64,000 nt of DNA from an uncultured Lachnospiraceae bacterium (GCA_910577115.1 CAJTMC010000019.1:1-64000), one strand, 5' to 3'. Positions 1-8,793 are shown, numbered from the stretch's first letter. Notes: a model not told the origin generated them from the sequence alone. Program-made: numbers and translations.

Positions 1-61
1 CTCCTGTATGAATAGTTTTTAATGATTCTTCTAACATTTGTTCAAAAGTTAATTCTGACAT
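1..61 (-). CDS. rpsA: 30S ribosomal protein S1, N-terminal fragment
   Basis: Only the first 20 codons are inside the window; the gene runs off the left edge. The reading begins MSELTFEQMLEES, like the start of clostridial S1 proteins, and it directly follows ispH, which is the usual arrangement in Clostridia (there often as one fused IspH-S1 protein). S1 binds mRNA on the 30S subunit. A strong ribosome-binding site (GAGGAGG, minus strand, about 71-77) lies inside the 3' end of ispH, nine bases before the ATG. The two reading frames overlap by 20 bases, so translation is probably coupled. Identity rests on a short peptide plus context. Confidence 0.75.
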   Translation of the reverse strand, partial: MSELTFEQMLEESLKTIHTG

Positions 62-911
62 AATTTTGAACCTCCTCAATTATTTTGTTTGGGGTAGAAG
101 CCCCCGCTGTGATGCCCACTAGTTCAACAGAATTAGGTAAATCTAATTTCAGGTCTGCCAGTGTTTGTATATAGTAAGTACTCTCACACCTGCTTTTACA
201 AAGTTCATAAAGCTTGCGTGTATTTGAACTGTGAGTACCACCTATCACAATCATAACGTCAGCTTTGGCTGCCAGTTCAAGTGCTTCCTCCTGACGCTCT
301 TTTGTTGCGTTGCATATAGTATTCGCAACAATTATATCATAACCTTTTTTTTCAAAAATTTCAACTAAATCTTGAAATTTCTTGTAATTAAATGTCGTTT
401 GGGCTACAATGCAGAGTTTTTCGCCTTCTTTTGCGACAAAATTCTGAGCCTGCTCCTGCGTTTCGACGACTGTAACCGGCGCCTGTGCCCACCCCCTGAT
501 GCCTTCCACCTCTGGATGCGCCCCGTTTCCTATGATAACAATATGACACCCCTCTTTGGAGTGGCGCTGCACAATCCGGTGAATTTTTTTCACAAACGGA
601 CACGTCGCGTCAATACATTCCAGCTTCTTTTCTTCCAGCAGTTGATATACTTCTTCGGAAACGCCATGTGCGCGGATAATCACCGTTCCATTGTTTGGCT
701 GTATGCTTTCCCGATCCATTTGCTCCAGTTCCTGCCGGTTTTCAATGACTTTCACACCTTTTTCTTCCAAGTCCTTTACAACTTCCCCATTATGAACAAT
801 CGGACCATAGGTATGTACTGCTTTTCCCGTTTCGATTTGTTCATACACCGTATCAACAGCACGCTTTACTCCAAAACAAAAACCTGCGGTTTTCGCTACC
901 ACTACTTCCAT
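42..911 (-). CDS. ispH: 4-hydroxy-3-methylbut-2-enyl diphosphate reductase (LytB/IspH)
   Basis: This is the last enzyme of the MEP isoprenoid pathway. It reduces HMBPP to IPP and DMAPP with a [4Fe-4S] cluster in the cytoplasm. The 289-residue length is normal for the stand-alone enzyme. The three cluster cysteines are visible: GFCFGVKRA near residue 12, DATCPFV near residue 101 and NTICNAT near residue 200. HNGEVV and the RAHGVSE and TTFN segments are also family motifs. The start has GGGGGA seven bases upstream. The gene follows cmk, and its 3' end overlaps rpsA by 20 bases instead of being fused to it. Confidence 0.95.
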   Translation of the reverse strand: MEVVVAKTAGFCFGVKRAVDTVYEQIETGKAVHTYGPIVHNGEVVKDLEEKGVKVIENRQELEQMDRESIQPNNGTVIIRAHGVSEEVYQLLEEKKLECIDATCPFVKKIHRIVQRHSKEGCHIVIIGNGAHPEVEGIRGWAQAPVTVVETQEQAQNFVAKEGEKLCIVAQTTFNYKKFQDLVEIFEKKGYDIIVANTICNATKERQEEALELAAKADVMIVIGGTHSSNTRKLYELCKSRCESTYYIQTLADLKLDLPNSVELVGITAGASTPNKIIEEVQNYVRINF

Positions 912-933
912 ATAGTATCCCCCATTCCTGCCA

Positions 934-976
934 GACTACGAATTTGGGCACAAATCCAATATTTGCAAACCGATCC
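934..976. repeat. dispersed hairpin repeat, copy A
   Basis: This lies in the ispH-cmk gap, next to the cmk stop. Read on the plus strand it begins CTACGAATTTGGGC and ends in CAAACCGATCC. The same order of elements (CT-C-A-TTTG-GC, a short loop, CAAA-T, then CCG) recurs near 7825, 10405 and 63604. Copy A is the most divergent, with an insertion in the middle. Function unknown; probably folds in the transcript. Confidence 0.45.
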
Positions 977-978
977 TG

Positions 979-1635
979 TTAATCACACATCTTTATAATT
1001 GCATCTGCCACCTGCTCAATCGTCATATCGGACGAATCCAGATAATGCGCGTCGTCCGCCCGTTTCAGCGGTGAAATCTCCCGATTCATATCCCGATAGT
1101 CACGCTCAATAATATCCTTTTCAATCACCGCAAGGTCACACGCTTCCCCTTTTGCTTTGAGCTCCTCATAACGTCTGACTGCACGAACATGGCTGCTCGC
1201 GTCCAAATACACCTTAACATCTGCGTTTGGCAGAACACAAGTTCCTATGTCCCTGCCGTCCATCACAACGTTCTCCTTTTCGGCAAGCGCCTGCTGCAGC
1301 TCCACAAGCTTTTTGCGCACCGTTCCATTGGTACTGCTTTTTGAAGTCATTTGGCTGACTTCCTCCGTCCGTATCAATCCGTTCACGTTTCTGCCGTTTA
1401 GCCACACCACCTGTTCACCATTCTCATAACTGATTGTAACGTCTGCACCCGCAACAGCCTCGTTTATTTTCTCCGCATCATCCGGCGAAATTCCGTTCTC
1501 CAAAAAATACAATGCCATTGCGCGGTACATCGCGCCCGTATCCACATAAATAAATCCCTTCTTTTTTGCAATCCGTTTTGCGATTGTACTTTTTCCAGCC
1601 CCTGCCGGACCATCAATTGCGATATTATAGCTCAT
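979..1635 (-). CDS. cmk: cytidylate kinase
   Basis: This enzyme phosphorylates CMP and dCMP to the diphosphates in the cytoplasm. The protein opens with the P-loop GPAGAGKST near residue 9. It also has the family signatures YVDTGAMYRA, the MDGRDIGTCVLPNAD segment and a C-terminal RDYRDMNRE-SPLKRA-DA block. At 218 residues it is a typical short-form Cmk. GGGGGA lies just upstream of the ATG. It sits between a flavoprotein gene and ispH, and the order flavoprotein-cmk-ispH-rpsA is common in Clostridia, where these genes are probably cotranscribed. Confidence 0.95.
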   Translation of the reverse strand: MSYNIAIDGPAGAGKSTIAKRIAKKKGFIYVDTGAMYRAMALYFLENGISPDDAEKINEAVAGADVTISYENGEQVVWLNGRNVNGLIRTEEVSQMTSKSSTNGTVRKKLVELQQALAEKENVVMDGRDIGTCVLPNADVKVYLDASSHVRAVRRYEELKAKGEACDLAVIEKDIIERDYRDMNREISPLKRADDAHYLDSSDMTIEQVADAIIKMCD

Positions 1636-1697
1636 TTTTATTCCCCCATTTTATTTAGTATTTCAATTTCCATAAATTTCATTCAATAGAAAACCAC

Positions 1698-3053
1698 TCA
1701 TGTGCCACATTCCTGTGCCGCGCCGGATTGTGCTGCAATGCATTGCGCTGCGCTCTCACCTGCAAGATGCCCCGTAGACCACGCAATCTGCAAATTAAAA
1801 CCGCCTGTCAGCGCATCAATATCCAAAACTTCTCCCGCAAAGTAAAGTCCCTTTACAAGCTTTGATTCCATTGTGGAGGGATTGACTTCACTGACTGCCA
1901 CACCGCCCTTTGTGACAATCGCCTCGTCATAGCCGCGAAGCCCCGTAATCGTAAGCTCCATATGCTTAATTACATAGCCAAAATGCTCCCGCTCCTGCCT
2001 CGTGATTTCGTTTATTTTTTTATCTGCGGCAATCAGGGAAAGCGCAGGCATTACAGACACCAGCTTTGCCGGAAATAAAGCGCCTAACACATTTTTAAAC
2101 TGCTTGTTCCTATTGGCATCAAATTCCCTTAAAATCCGTTTATCGAGCTGTTCCTGCGTAAGCGCCGGCTTTAAATCAATCCAAAGCTTCGCCCCACACT
2201 CCCGATTATCCTTCCGCTTATGTGCATACACGCTTGCCGCACTCAAAATCAGCGGGCCGCTCACGCCATAATGCGTAAAAAGAAGCTCCCCAAAATCCGA
2301 ATAAATCTCTTTTCCGTCAAGCATAACCTGCGCCCTTACATTTTTCAGTGACAGCCCCTGCAATGCATGACACCAGCTTTCCTTAACCGAAAACGGCACA
2401 AGCGCCGGTGAAAGCGGCGTAACAGTATGTCCAAGCCTTTTTGCAAACTGATGCCCGTCTCCCGTAGAGCCTGTCAGCACATAGGAAAGGCCGCCCGTCG
2501 CCACAATCACACAGTCTGCCGTAATGGTCTGCTTCTTATGCGCCGCTTTGTCAAAAAGCTCCACAGCGCACACCTTCGCAGTCTGTCTGGACTTCTTCTT
2601 TCCATCATCTCCAAAAGCTTCCAGCTCCTGCACCTTTATTTTCCGCACTTCCTTTTTCAAAAGCACACAAACGTCTCTGTTTTGCAGCATTTTTTCCAAA
2701 ACCCTGATAATATCCGAGCTGTGATCCGAAACAGGAAATACTCTCTGCCCGCGCTCAATTTTGAGCTTACACCCGTTCGTCTCAAATAACTCCATAACCG
2801 CCCGATTGTCAAAACCATATATTGCACTGTACAAAAACTTGGAATGTTCCAAAACATTGTTAAATAAATCCTCAACTGCGCAGGCATTTGTCACATTACA
2901 ACGCCCTTTTCCCGTAATAAACAGTTTTTTTCCAAGTTTATCATTTTTTTCAAGCAGCGTAACCTTGTTGACCAAAGCGCCTCCTGCCTGTGCCGCTGCT
3001 ATCGCCGCCATCATTCCTGCCGCTCCGCCGCCAATTACTACTATTTCAGCCAT
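1698..3053 (-). CDS. NAD(P)/FAD-dependent oxidoreductase, HI0933/BaiN family
   Basis: The N-terminus carries an FAD-binding Rossmann motif (VIGGGAAGMMAAIAA). It is followed by GKKLFITGKGRCNVTNAC, which is the signature of the HI0933/YhiN flavoprotein family, and an ATGGLSYVLTGSTGDG segment. The C-terminal VTKGGVAVSEV and LTGGFNLQIAWSTG stretches are also family features. The length of 451 is somewhat long for the family, with a charged insertion near residue 150. Members have been named BaiN after a bile-acid-inducible homologue, but no bile-acid genes are near, so that function is not supported here. The redox substrate is unknown. The ribosome-binding site is weak; the gene starts ten bases after the regulator stop, so it may rely on coupling. 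Confidence 0.85.
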   Translation of the reverse strand: MAEIVVIGGGAAGMMAAIAAAQAGGALVNKVTLLEKNDKLGKKLFITGKGRCNVTNACAVEDLFNNVLEHSKFLYSAIYGFDNRAVMELFETNGCKLKIERGQRVFPVSDHSSDIIRVLEKMLQNRDVCVLLKKEVRKIKVQELEAFGDDGKKKSRQTAKVCAVELFDKAAHKKQTITADCVIVATGGLSYVLTGSTGDGHQFAKRLGHTVTPLSPALVPFSVKESWCHALQGLSLKNVRAQVMLDGKEIYSDFGELLFTHYGVSGPLILSAASVYAHKRKDNRECGAKLWIDLKPALTQEQLDKRILREFDANRNKQFKNVLGALFPAKLVSVMPALSLIAADKKINEITRQEREHFGYVIKHMELTITGLRGYDEAIVTKGGVAVSEVNPSTMESKLVKGLYFAGEVLDIDALTGGFNLQIAWSTGHLAGESAAQCIAAQSGAAQECGT

Positions 3054-3062
3054 TTTTTATTT

Positions 3063-4004
3063 TTACACCTGTTTTCTTCTCCTCTGCTCCATTTGCGTCT
3101 GAAGCGGGGTATTGAGCATTTCTTCATCAATAAAGTTAATCTCGTCCTTCAGATACACCTGATAATTATCCCACACAGATTCCAGCGTTTCCAAATTCTT
3201 CTTAACCTCATTCGGCCGTTTCAGGCAAAGCGCAACAACAAGCGCGTTAATCAAACTAAGCGGCGCAACTAGCGAATCCACAATTGACACCATATCGCTT
3301 CTTGCCATAAGATTACACGACGAATAAAGGCACATCGGCGAATGAATCGTGTCCGTAATTGTGATAACCTTTGCATTCCTGTCCGTTGCCATTTCCATTG
3401 CTTTGAGCGTACGCATGGAATACCGTGGAAAACTGATTCCTATGATTGCGTCCTTCTCATTAATGCGAAGCATCTGCTCAAAAAGCTCCGAAGTACTCGT
3501 TGAATCCAGCAAAATCACATCGGAACGTATCATATTAAGGTAAAAATGCAAAAACTCCGCAAGGGGTTTACAGCTTCTTAGTCCGATAAGATATACATGC
3601 TTTGCATTTAATATAATATCGACAGCAGCCTCAAATGCCTGCGGATCTACATGATCTATTGTGTCATCAATTTTTTCAATATCTGCATTCAACACCGAGG
3701 TAAGAATCTCCGACTGTGTGCTCTTTCCATACTTTGCACCAATCTTCTGTACGGAATTAAGCTTATCCTTCACCCATTCCGCCAAAGCCTCCTGAAACTC
3801 GGGATAGCCTTCATATTCCAGAGCATACGCAAACCGCACCACCGTAGACTCACTAATCCCGACCGTTTTCCCAAGCTTGGAAGCCGTCATAAAAGCAGCT
3901 TGTTCATAATGATCAATAATAAACGTCGCAATCTTCTTATGACTCTTGCTCATTCTGTTAAATTTGTCATTAATTCTTGATATCGTATCATATTTTACTT
4001 CCAT
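3063..4004 (-). CDS. MurR/RpiR family transcriptional regulator (HTH-SIS)
   Basis: The first ~75 residues form an RpiR-type helix-turn-helix (SHKKIATFIIDHYEQAAFMT, then SESTVVRFAYALEYEGYPEF). From about residue 120 there is a SIS sugar-phosphate-binding domain (VYLIGLRSCKPLAEF, then GISFPRYSMRTLKAMEMA). Such regulators sense phosphosugars. I chose the ATG at 4004 because AAAAGGA lies five bases upstream. An in-frame ATG at 4019 overlaps the TetR stop as TAATG but has no ribosome-binding site of its own. Its target is unknown; the flavoprotein gene downstream and the TetR gene upstream are its operon neighbours. Confidence 0.88.
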   Translation of the reverse strand: MEVKYDTISRINDKFNRMSKSHKKIATFIIDHYEQAAFMTASKLGKTVGISESTVVRFAYALEYEGYPEFQEALAEWVKDKLNSVQKIGAKYGKSTQSEILTSVLNADIEKIDDTIDHVDPQAFEAAVDIILNAKHVYLIGLRSCKPLAEFLHFYLNMIRSDVILLDSTSTSELFEQMLRINEKDAIIGISFPRYSMRTLKAMEMATDRNAKVITITDTIHSPMCLYSSCNLMARSDMVSIVDSLVAPLSLINALVVALCLKRPNEVKKNLETLESVWDNYQVYLKDEINFIDEEMLNTPLQTQMEQRRRKQV

Positions 4005-4018
4005 ACTTGTCCTTTTCA

Positions 4019-4564
4019 TTACGAGCAGCTTTTATAGATATCACTCAAAAATTCAACCGTTTCTTCCTCGGTCAAATCATAATCTCCGGTCAGCACCATA
4101 CACGCGCAGCCATAGATGAAAATCCACATCTTCATAAAAAGTCCGCTCGGATTCTGACACCCTGCCGCCACAGCGCGGTTAATCTCCTTGTTCACAGCGC
4201 CTGCTTTTCCGTTTAAAAGCTCATAGAGGCTCCTTTCTCCTCTGTTTTCAGACCGAAAAAGAAGTTGGAACAGTCTTTTCTCCTCTTTTGCATAATTTAT
4301 ATAAGCAAGTCCCAAATGAATAAACGGCGTTTGCACATCGGACTTGAAGCTTTCATAATAATCACTAAAGGCATCAATTGCCTTCTCATAAATTTCCGTA
4401 TAGAGCTCATTCATATTGGCATACACCCGAAATATTGGCTGTGTAGAGCAGCCAATCTGTGCTGCAAGTTTTCTTGCAGTCACGCTCTCAATTCCCTCAA
4501 CCCTTGCCAGCTCAAAAGCGGTCTCCAGTATTTTATCCTTGGTTATTAATTCTTTTCTCGCCAT
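4019..4564 (-). CDS. TetR/AcrR family transcriptional regulator
   Basis: A TetR-type DNA-binding domain occupies the first ~50 residues: KILETAFELARVEGIESVT, then ARKLAAQIGCSTQPIFRVY. The C-terminal helical ligand domain is unassignable by eye. It contains FIHLGLAYINYAKEEKRLFQLLF, split here by description only (residues ~88-110), which resembles the TetR C-terminal type with a WHG-like fold. Start taken at the ATG at 4564; the earlier TTG two codons upstream is less likely. It overlaps the MurR/RpiR gene by one to a few bases, so two regulators form a tight pair. It follows the decarboxylase terminator at 4630-4671. Confidence 0.85.
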   Translation of the reverse strand: MARKELITKDKILETAFELARVEGIESVTARKLAAQIGCSTQPIFRVYANMNELYTEIYEKAIDAFSDYYESFKSDVQTPFIHLGLAYINYAKEEKRLFQLLFRSENRGERSLYELLNGKAGAVNKEINRAVAAGCQNPSGLFMKMWIFIYGCACMVLTGDYDLTEEETVEFLSDIYKSCS

Positions 4565-4629
4565 AGTCAAACATGCCTTTCTAATGAAATCTCCATTCCA
4601 TAAAAGCCAATTGCTTTCACCTCAAATTT

Positions 4630-4671
4630 ACCAAAACAGTATCGGGTTAATGTACCGCATTAACCCGATAC
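4630..4671 (-). terminator. terminator of the decarboxylase operon
   Basis: A perfect 14-bp stem (4639-4652 with 4658-4671, GTATCGGGTTAATG and its complement) with a 5-base loop lies 16 bases after the oadA-like stop. On the minus strand it is followed by TGTTTTGG, a short U-rich tail. It should end the five-gene operon, with some read-through possible into the TetR gene. Confidence 0.75.
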
Positions 4672-4687
4672 CGATAAAAATCCCGAA

Positions 4688-6124
4688 TTATACAGGATAA
4701 GCTCCGTTTTTCGTATCAGCCTGAGTCATATCAACCTTCTCCTGCTGTGCCTGACGGTATTTGAAGAAATCTGTCGCAACCTGTGGGAACAATGCATATG
4801 ACAATACATCCTCATCCTGCTGCTTCCACTCTTTCATCTCTTCCTCAATCTTCTTTAGCTCATTCGGAAGTCTGTCTGCAGGACGGCATGTGATAATCGT
4901 AGCCTTCTCCTCTGCGGAAAGCACTTTGTCCTGAATTTCCTTGTTAAAGGGCTTAACAGTCTGGCCATACTCACCATGAAGAACAGCCTTTGTTTCCTTT
5001 GTTGCCATCTTGTAACGCTCACCCATAAGCACATTAAATACAGCCTGTGTACCGACAATCTGTGAAGACGGTGTAACAAGAGGCGGCTCACCCAAGTCTT
5101 TACGCACTCTTGGAATCTCCTGAAGCACGTCATAGTACTTATCCTCTGCGTTCTGCTCCTTCAGCTGGCTTACCATGTTCGACAACATACCGCCCGGAAC
5201 CTGATACATCAGTGTCTTGATATCAACGCCGAGAACCTTCGGATTGAGCAGTCCGCTCTTTAAGCACTCTTCTCTGTAAGGTCTGAAGTAATCCGCAATC
5301 TTTGCAAGTACATTCTGGTCATAGCCTGTATCATACGGTGTACCCTTAAAGGTCTCTACCATAACCTCGGTAGCGGGCTGTGACGTACCAAGTGCAAATG
5401 GCGAAATTGCACAGTCGATTACGTCTACGCCTGCCTCTACTGCCTTTAAGTATGTCATTGACGCTACGCCTGACGTATAGTGTGTGTGGAGCTGGATTGG
5501 AAGCTTTGTTGCCGACTTCATTGCCTTAATCAACTCCTCTGCCTTATACGGCACCAAAAGACCAGCCATATCCTTGATACAGATCGAATCTGCACCCATC
5601 TCCTCGATATCCTTTGCCATCTTCATCCAGTACTCAAGCGTATAGGCATCGCCAAGCGTATAAGAAAGCGCTATCTGCGCTTCACCGCGTCCTTCTCTCT
5701 TCTTAACGGCATTTGCCGCATTTACAGCGCACTGTAAATTTCTAAGGTCATTAAAGCAGTCAAAAATTCTGATGATATCAATACCGTTTGCAATTGACTT
5801 CTCAACAAACTCTGTTACCACATCATCTGCATAATGACGATATCCCAAAATATTCTGGCCTCTGAAAAGCATCTGCAGCTTTGTATTTTTTACTTTGTCT
5901 CTGATTTTGCGAAGTCTCTCCCAAGGATCTTCTTTCAGGAAACGAAGTGATGCATCAAACGTTGCACCGCCCCAACACTCTAATGAATGATATCCAACCG
6001 AATCCATTGTCTCTAAAATCGGGAGCATAAATTCTGTCGGCATTCTTGTCGCTATTAAGGACTGATGAGAGTCACGCAGGACGGTCTCAGTAATCTTAAT
6101 AGGTTTTTTTACTGTTTCTGACAT
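4688..6124 (-). CDS. oadA: oxaloacetate decarboxylase alpha / transcarboxylase 5S-type carboxyltransferase
   Basis: This is a TIM-barrel carboxyltransferase of the pyruvate carboxylase/OadA/5S family, acting on oxaloacetate and carboxybiotin. The start ITETVLRDSHQSLIATRM is the family hallmark. SICIKDMAGLL near residue 190 holds the lysine expected to be carbamylated near the metal. LHTHYTSG near residue 215 holds the metal-binding histidines. PGGMLSNM is also conserved. At 478 residues it ends after the barrel and helical lid and lacks the C-terminal biotinyl domain found in many OadA proteins. The separate carrier at 7430-7798 supplies that. It has a strong AGGAGG site and is the last gene of the operon. 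Confidence 0.88.
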   Translation of the reverse strand: MSETVKKPIKITETVLRDSHQSLIATRMPTEFMLPILETMDSVGYHSLECWGGATFDASLRFLKEDPWERLRKIRDKVKNTKLQMLFRGQNILGYRHYADDVVTEFVEKSIANGIDIIRIFDCFNDLRNLQCAVNAANAVKKREGRGEAQIALSYTLGDAYTLEYWMKMAKDIEEMGADSICIKDMAGLLVPYKAEELIKAMKSATKLPIQLHTHYTSGVASMTYLKAVEAGVDVIDCAISPFALGTSQPATEVMVETFKGTPYDTGYDQNVLAKIADYFRPYREECLKSGLLNPKVLGVDIKTLMYQVPGGMLSNMVSQLKEQNAEDKYYDVLQEIPRVRKDLGEPPLVTPSSQIVGTQAVFNVLMGERYKMATKETKAVLHGEYGQTVKPFNKEIQDKVLSAEEKATIITCRPADRLPNELKKIEEEMKEWKQQDEDVLSYALFPQVATDFFKYRQAQQEKVDMTQADTKNGAYPV

Positions 6125-6240
6125 TTCTATTCCTCCTTGTTTTTTCGAAGAAAAAATGCGACTTCCTCTGTAGTTGCAGAGGAATTTTCCTCCTATATTT
6201 TTACGTTCTTAAACAATTAACACATTCCATTTATACTGCT

Positions 6241-7389
6241 TTAAAATACGCCAAAGATTGCCATAAAAGTACCGGCTGCAACTGCAGTACCGATAACGCC
6301 GGCAACGTTCGGTCCCATTGCATGCATCAGCAGGAAGTTTGTCGGATCGGCCTCCGCACCAACCTTCTGTGACACGCGCGCTGCCATCGGAACGGCAGAA
6401 ACGCCCGCAGAACCAATCAGCGGATTTACTTTGCCCTTCGTGATGATGCACATCAGTTTGCCAAACAATACGCCTGCCGCCGTACCAAACATAAATGCAA
6501 TAAGACCTAAAAATACGATTTTGATGGTATCCCAGTTTAAGAATGCCTCTGCACTTGTCGTAGCGCCTACTGATGTACCAAGAAGAATAACAACAATGTA
6601 CATCAATGCATTCGAAGCAGTATCCGTAAGCTGTCTTACCACACCTGACTCTCTAAAGAGGTTACCTAACATCAGCATACCTACAAGGGGAGCTGTGGTC
6701 GGAAGAATCATACATACAACAATGGTAACAACAATCGGGAACAGAATCTTCTCAAGCTTTGAAACCGGTCTAAGCTGAGCCATCTTAATCTTTCTTTCCT
6801 TCTCTGTTGTAAGCAGCTTCATAATTGGAGGCTGAATAATCGGAACGAGTGACATGTAGGAATATGCTGCCACTGCGATCGGTCCAAGCAATCCTGTCTG
6901 TCCGAGCTTTCCAGCAAGGAAAATAGATGTCGGTCCGTCTGCTCCACCGATAATGGAAACTGCCGCTGCCGCCTGATCATTAAAGCCACACGCAATTGCT
7001 CCGAAGTATGCCGCAAAAATACCAAACTGCGCTGCCGCACCAAGCAAAAAGCTCTTCGGATTTGCAATCAGCGGACCAAAGTCTGTCATCGCACCTACAC
7101 CCATGAAAATAAGCGAGGGAAGAATTGCCCACTCATCAAGTAAATAGAAATAATACAGCAAACCGCCGGCTGTCCCGTCAGCGCCGATTGGCGCCATAAT
7201 GTCAGGATAAATATTAACCAGCAGCATGCCAAATGCTATCGGTGTCAAGAGCAACGGCTCATACTGTTTCGCGATAGCAAGATAAAGAAATAGACAAGCC
7301 ACAGCAATCATGATCAGATTTCCACCGGTAATATTGAAAAATGCCGTCTGGTGTATCAGATTGCTGAGTGTATCTGCTATATATGACAT
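6241..7389 (-). CDS. oadB: sodium-ion-translocating decarboxylase beta subunit
   Basis: A very hydrophobic 382-residue integral membrane protein of the OadB/MmdB/GcdB family. It decarboxylates carboxybiotin and exports Na+. IIGGADGPTSIFLAGKL near residue 150 is the conserved signature containing the aspartate implicated in Na+ transport. VSAVPMAARVSQK and FLLMHAMGPNVAGVIG near the C-terminus are also family motifs. About nine to eleven membrane segments are apparent. It is preceded by AGGAGG. The flanking carrier and carboxyltransferase genes confirm the complex. Confidence 0.93.
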   Translation of the reverse strand: MSYIADTLSNLIHQTAFFNITGGNLIMIAVACLFLYLAIAKQYEPLLLTPIAFGMLLVNIYPDIMAPIGADGTAGGLLYYFYLLDEWAILPSLIFMGVGAMTDFGPLIANPKSFLLGAAAQFGIFAAYFGAIACGFNDQAAAAVSIIGGADGPTSIFLAGKLGQTGLLGPIAVAAYSYMSLVPIIQPPIMKLLTTEKERKIKMAQLRPVSKLEKILFPIVVTIVVCMILPTTAPLVGMLMLGNLFRESGVVRQLTDTASNALMYIVVILLGTSVGATTSAEAFLNWDTIKIVFLGLIAFMFGTAAGVLFGKLMCIITKGKVNPLIGSAGVSAVPMAARVSQKVGAEADPTNFLLMHAMGPNVAGVIGTAVAAGTFMAIFGVF

Positions 7390-7429
7390 TTTGTTGACCT
7401 CCTATTGTATTTTTTGACCTCAAACATTC

Positions 7430-7798
7430 TTAGTTTAAAGTTGCAAGTAAAGCACCTGCCTCAACAGCGTCTCCAACTGCCACATCAATGCTTGCTACCG
7501 TACCGTCTTCCGGCGCCACTACGGGAATCTCCATCTTCATCGCCTCAATGATAACTACCGCATCACCCTTCTTCACTGCCTGACCTACGTTTGCCTCGAT
7601 TTTAAATCCCTTACCTGCTGCACCTGCCTCTACCTTGATGCTGCCTGCGCCTGCTGCCGCTTTCGGCGCTGCTGCCTTGGGCGCTGCCTTTGGAGCCGCC
7701 TTAGGCGCTGCCGCGGGTGCTGCCACGCCGTTTCCTGCGCCTTCTTCTACTACTACATCATATACGTTTCCGTTTACGGTAATTGTATAATTTTTCAT
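7430..7798 (-). CDS. biotin carboxyl carrier protein (gamma/1.3S type)
   Basis: A 122-residue biotinyl carrier. The N-terminus (KNYTITVNGNVYDVVVEEG) is typical of decarboxylase carriers. An Ala/Pro/Lys-rich flexible linker spans about residues 27-50. The C-terminal lipoyl/biotinyl domain has the biotinylation motif EAMKMEI, with the modified lysine in the middle. It carries the carboxyl group from the carboxyltransferases to the membrane beta subunit. GGAGG precedes the ATG. It sits between the OadG-like gene and oadB in one operon. Confidence 0.94.
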   Translation of the reverse strand: MKNYTITVNGNVYDVVVEEGAGNGVAAPAAAPKAAPKAAPKAAAPKAAAGAGSIKVEAGAAGKGFKIEANVGQAVKKGDAVVIIEAMKMEIPVVAPEDGTVASIDVAVGDAVEAGALLATLN

Positions 7799-7824
7799 TT
7801 TAATCCTCCATTCTTGTTTAAAAA

Positions 7825-7882
7825 CCTACTAATTTGTGCCCTATACAAATTTGCCGATTGAAAATTTTTAATTATTCAATCT
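7825..7882. repeat. dispersed hairpin repeat, copy B
   Basis: Located between the biotin carrier and the OadG-like gene. The first hairpin is AATTTG/CAAATT around a nine-base loop. It is followed by TGCC and a second inverted repeat, GATTGAA/TTCAATC. It aligns with copy C at 10405-10461, and the stem bases change together (AATTTG/CAAATT against AAGTTTG/CAAACTT). Confidence 0.55.
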
Positions 7883-7935
7883 ATCCTTCTGTATTTATTA
7901 CAAATCAATCTTTAAAATCCTAAATTCTAAATTTT

Positions 7936-8793
7936 TTATGCCCTTTTCCATTTTCCTGTGTTTGCCCGTCTGATGCTTCTTACCTGGAAGCCTTCCACGC
8001 TTGTTCCTTCATATGCTGCAATCGCTGCCGCTATGACTGCCACAAGCTCCGTATCATCCGCAAGCTCTTCCTCTGCCGCTTCCACAACAGGCGCCGCTGC
8101 AACAGGTGCAGGCGAGGGAGCCTGAGCGGGCGCTTCTTTCTTTGCAAGCTTCTCCTGCATTTTCGGAATCAGAGAAAATACCGAAATGATCAGGCTGATA
8201 AGAATTAATACAACAAATACCGTTCCCATGCCAAGAAGCGTGTTCAATGCCGCTCTTCCCATGAGCTCGCCCTTTGTTTCGTCCATGTTGAGCGTGCATG
8301 AAGTCATTGCAAGATAAATATCGTTTGTAAAGATTAACTCAACAGAACCGTTTGCATTCTCACCTCTGATTGGAATCTGCACCGTAATTGTGTCATCTGA
8401 TATGGTTGATACTGGTTGTCCGATTTCTGTGATGTTACCCATATCCTCAATTCCGCTCTCGAAGGAACGGAACGCATTTCTCACTGCTTTGCCTTCGCAG
8501 GTAATTCCGGCTTCGCCCGTACCTGTTGAACTCCTTGTGTACTCGGCATACAATGAGCTGAACACATCTGCAAGCTCTATATTGTTGTACTCATCAAACA
8601 TTGCCGAAGCATTATCCTGTGATAATACAAGAGCTGCTGTCATGCGCACAACATTCTGTGCCTGTGCCTCGGCATTTTTCTGCTTTAATTGCTGGTTCGC
8701 CGATATCGCATCATCTTGTCCACATGCTGTAAGAGCAAAAACACAGGTAAGCATTAATAATGTCTTTAAAAATTTTTTAGTGAAATTTTTCAT
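7936..8793 (-). CDS. OadG-family subunit with an N-terminal lipoprotein domain
   Basis: The first ~25 residues are a lipoprotein signal with lipobox LTACG. An extracytoplasmic domain of ~150 residues follows, resembling no family I can name. A membrane helix then spans about residues 190-215 (MGTVFVVLILISLIISVFSL). An Ala/Pro/Glu linker leads to a short C-terminal OadG-like tail (AVIAAAIAAYEG, VRSIRR). Ordinary OadG/MmdD subunits are ~80-120 residues and anchor the complex, so this is a fusion or extension. Start set at the ATG at 8793; a GTG four codons earlier overlaps the ribosome-binding site. It follows mmdA by about 18 bases. Confidence 0.82.
   Translation of the reverse strand: MKNFTKKFLKTLLMLTCVFALTACGQDDAISANQQLKQKNAEAQAQNVVRMTAALVLSQDNASAMFDEYNNIELADVFSSLYAEYTRSSTGTGEAGITCEGKAVRNAFRSFESGIEDMGNITEIGQPVSTISDDTITVQIPIRGENANGSVELIFTNDIYLAMTSCTLNMDETKGELMGRAALNTLLGMGTVFVVLILISLIISVFSLIPKMQEKLAKKEAPAQAPSPAPVAAAPVVEAAEEELADDTELVAVIAAAIAAYEGTSVEGFQVRSIRRANTGKWKRA

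Noticed and set aside
372..998. Plus-strand ORF over ispH
   Set aside because: It is antisense to ispH, with no ribosome-binding site or known protein pattern; a shadow frame.
1698..3053. Bile-acid dehydroxylation role (BaiN)
   Set aside because: The name is based on family similarity only. No bai genes are near, and the HI0933 family is broad.
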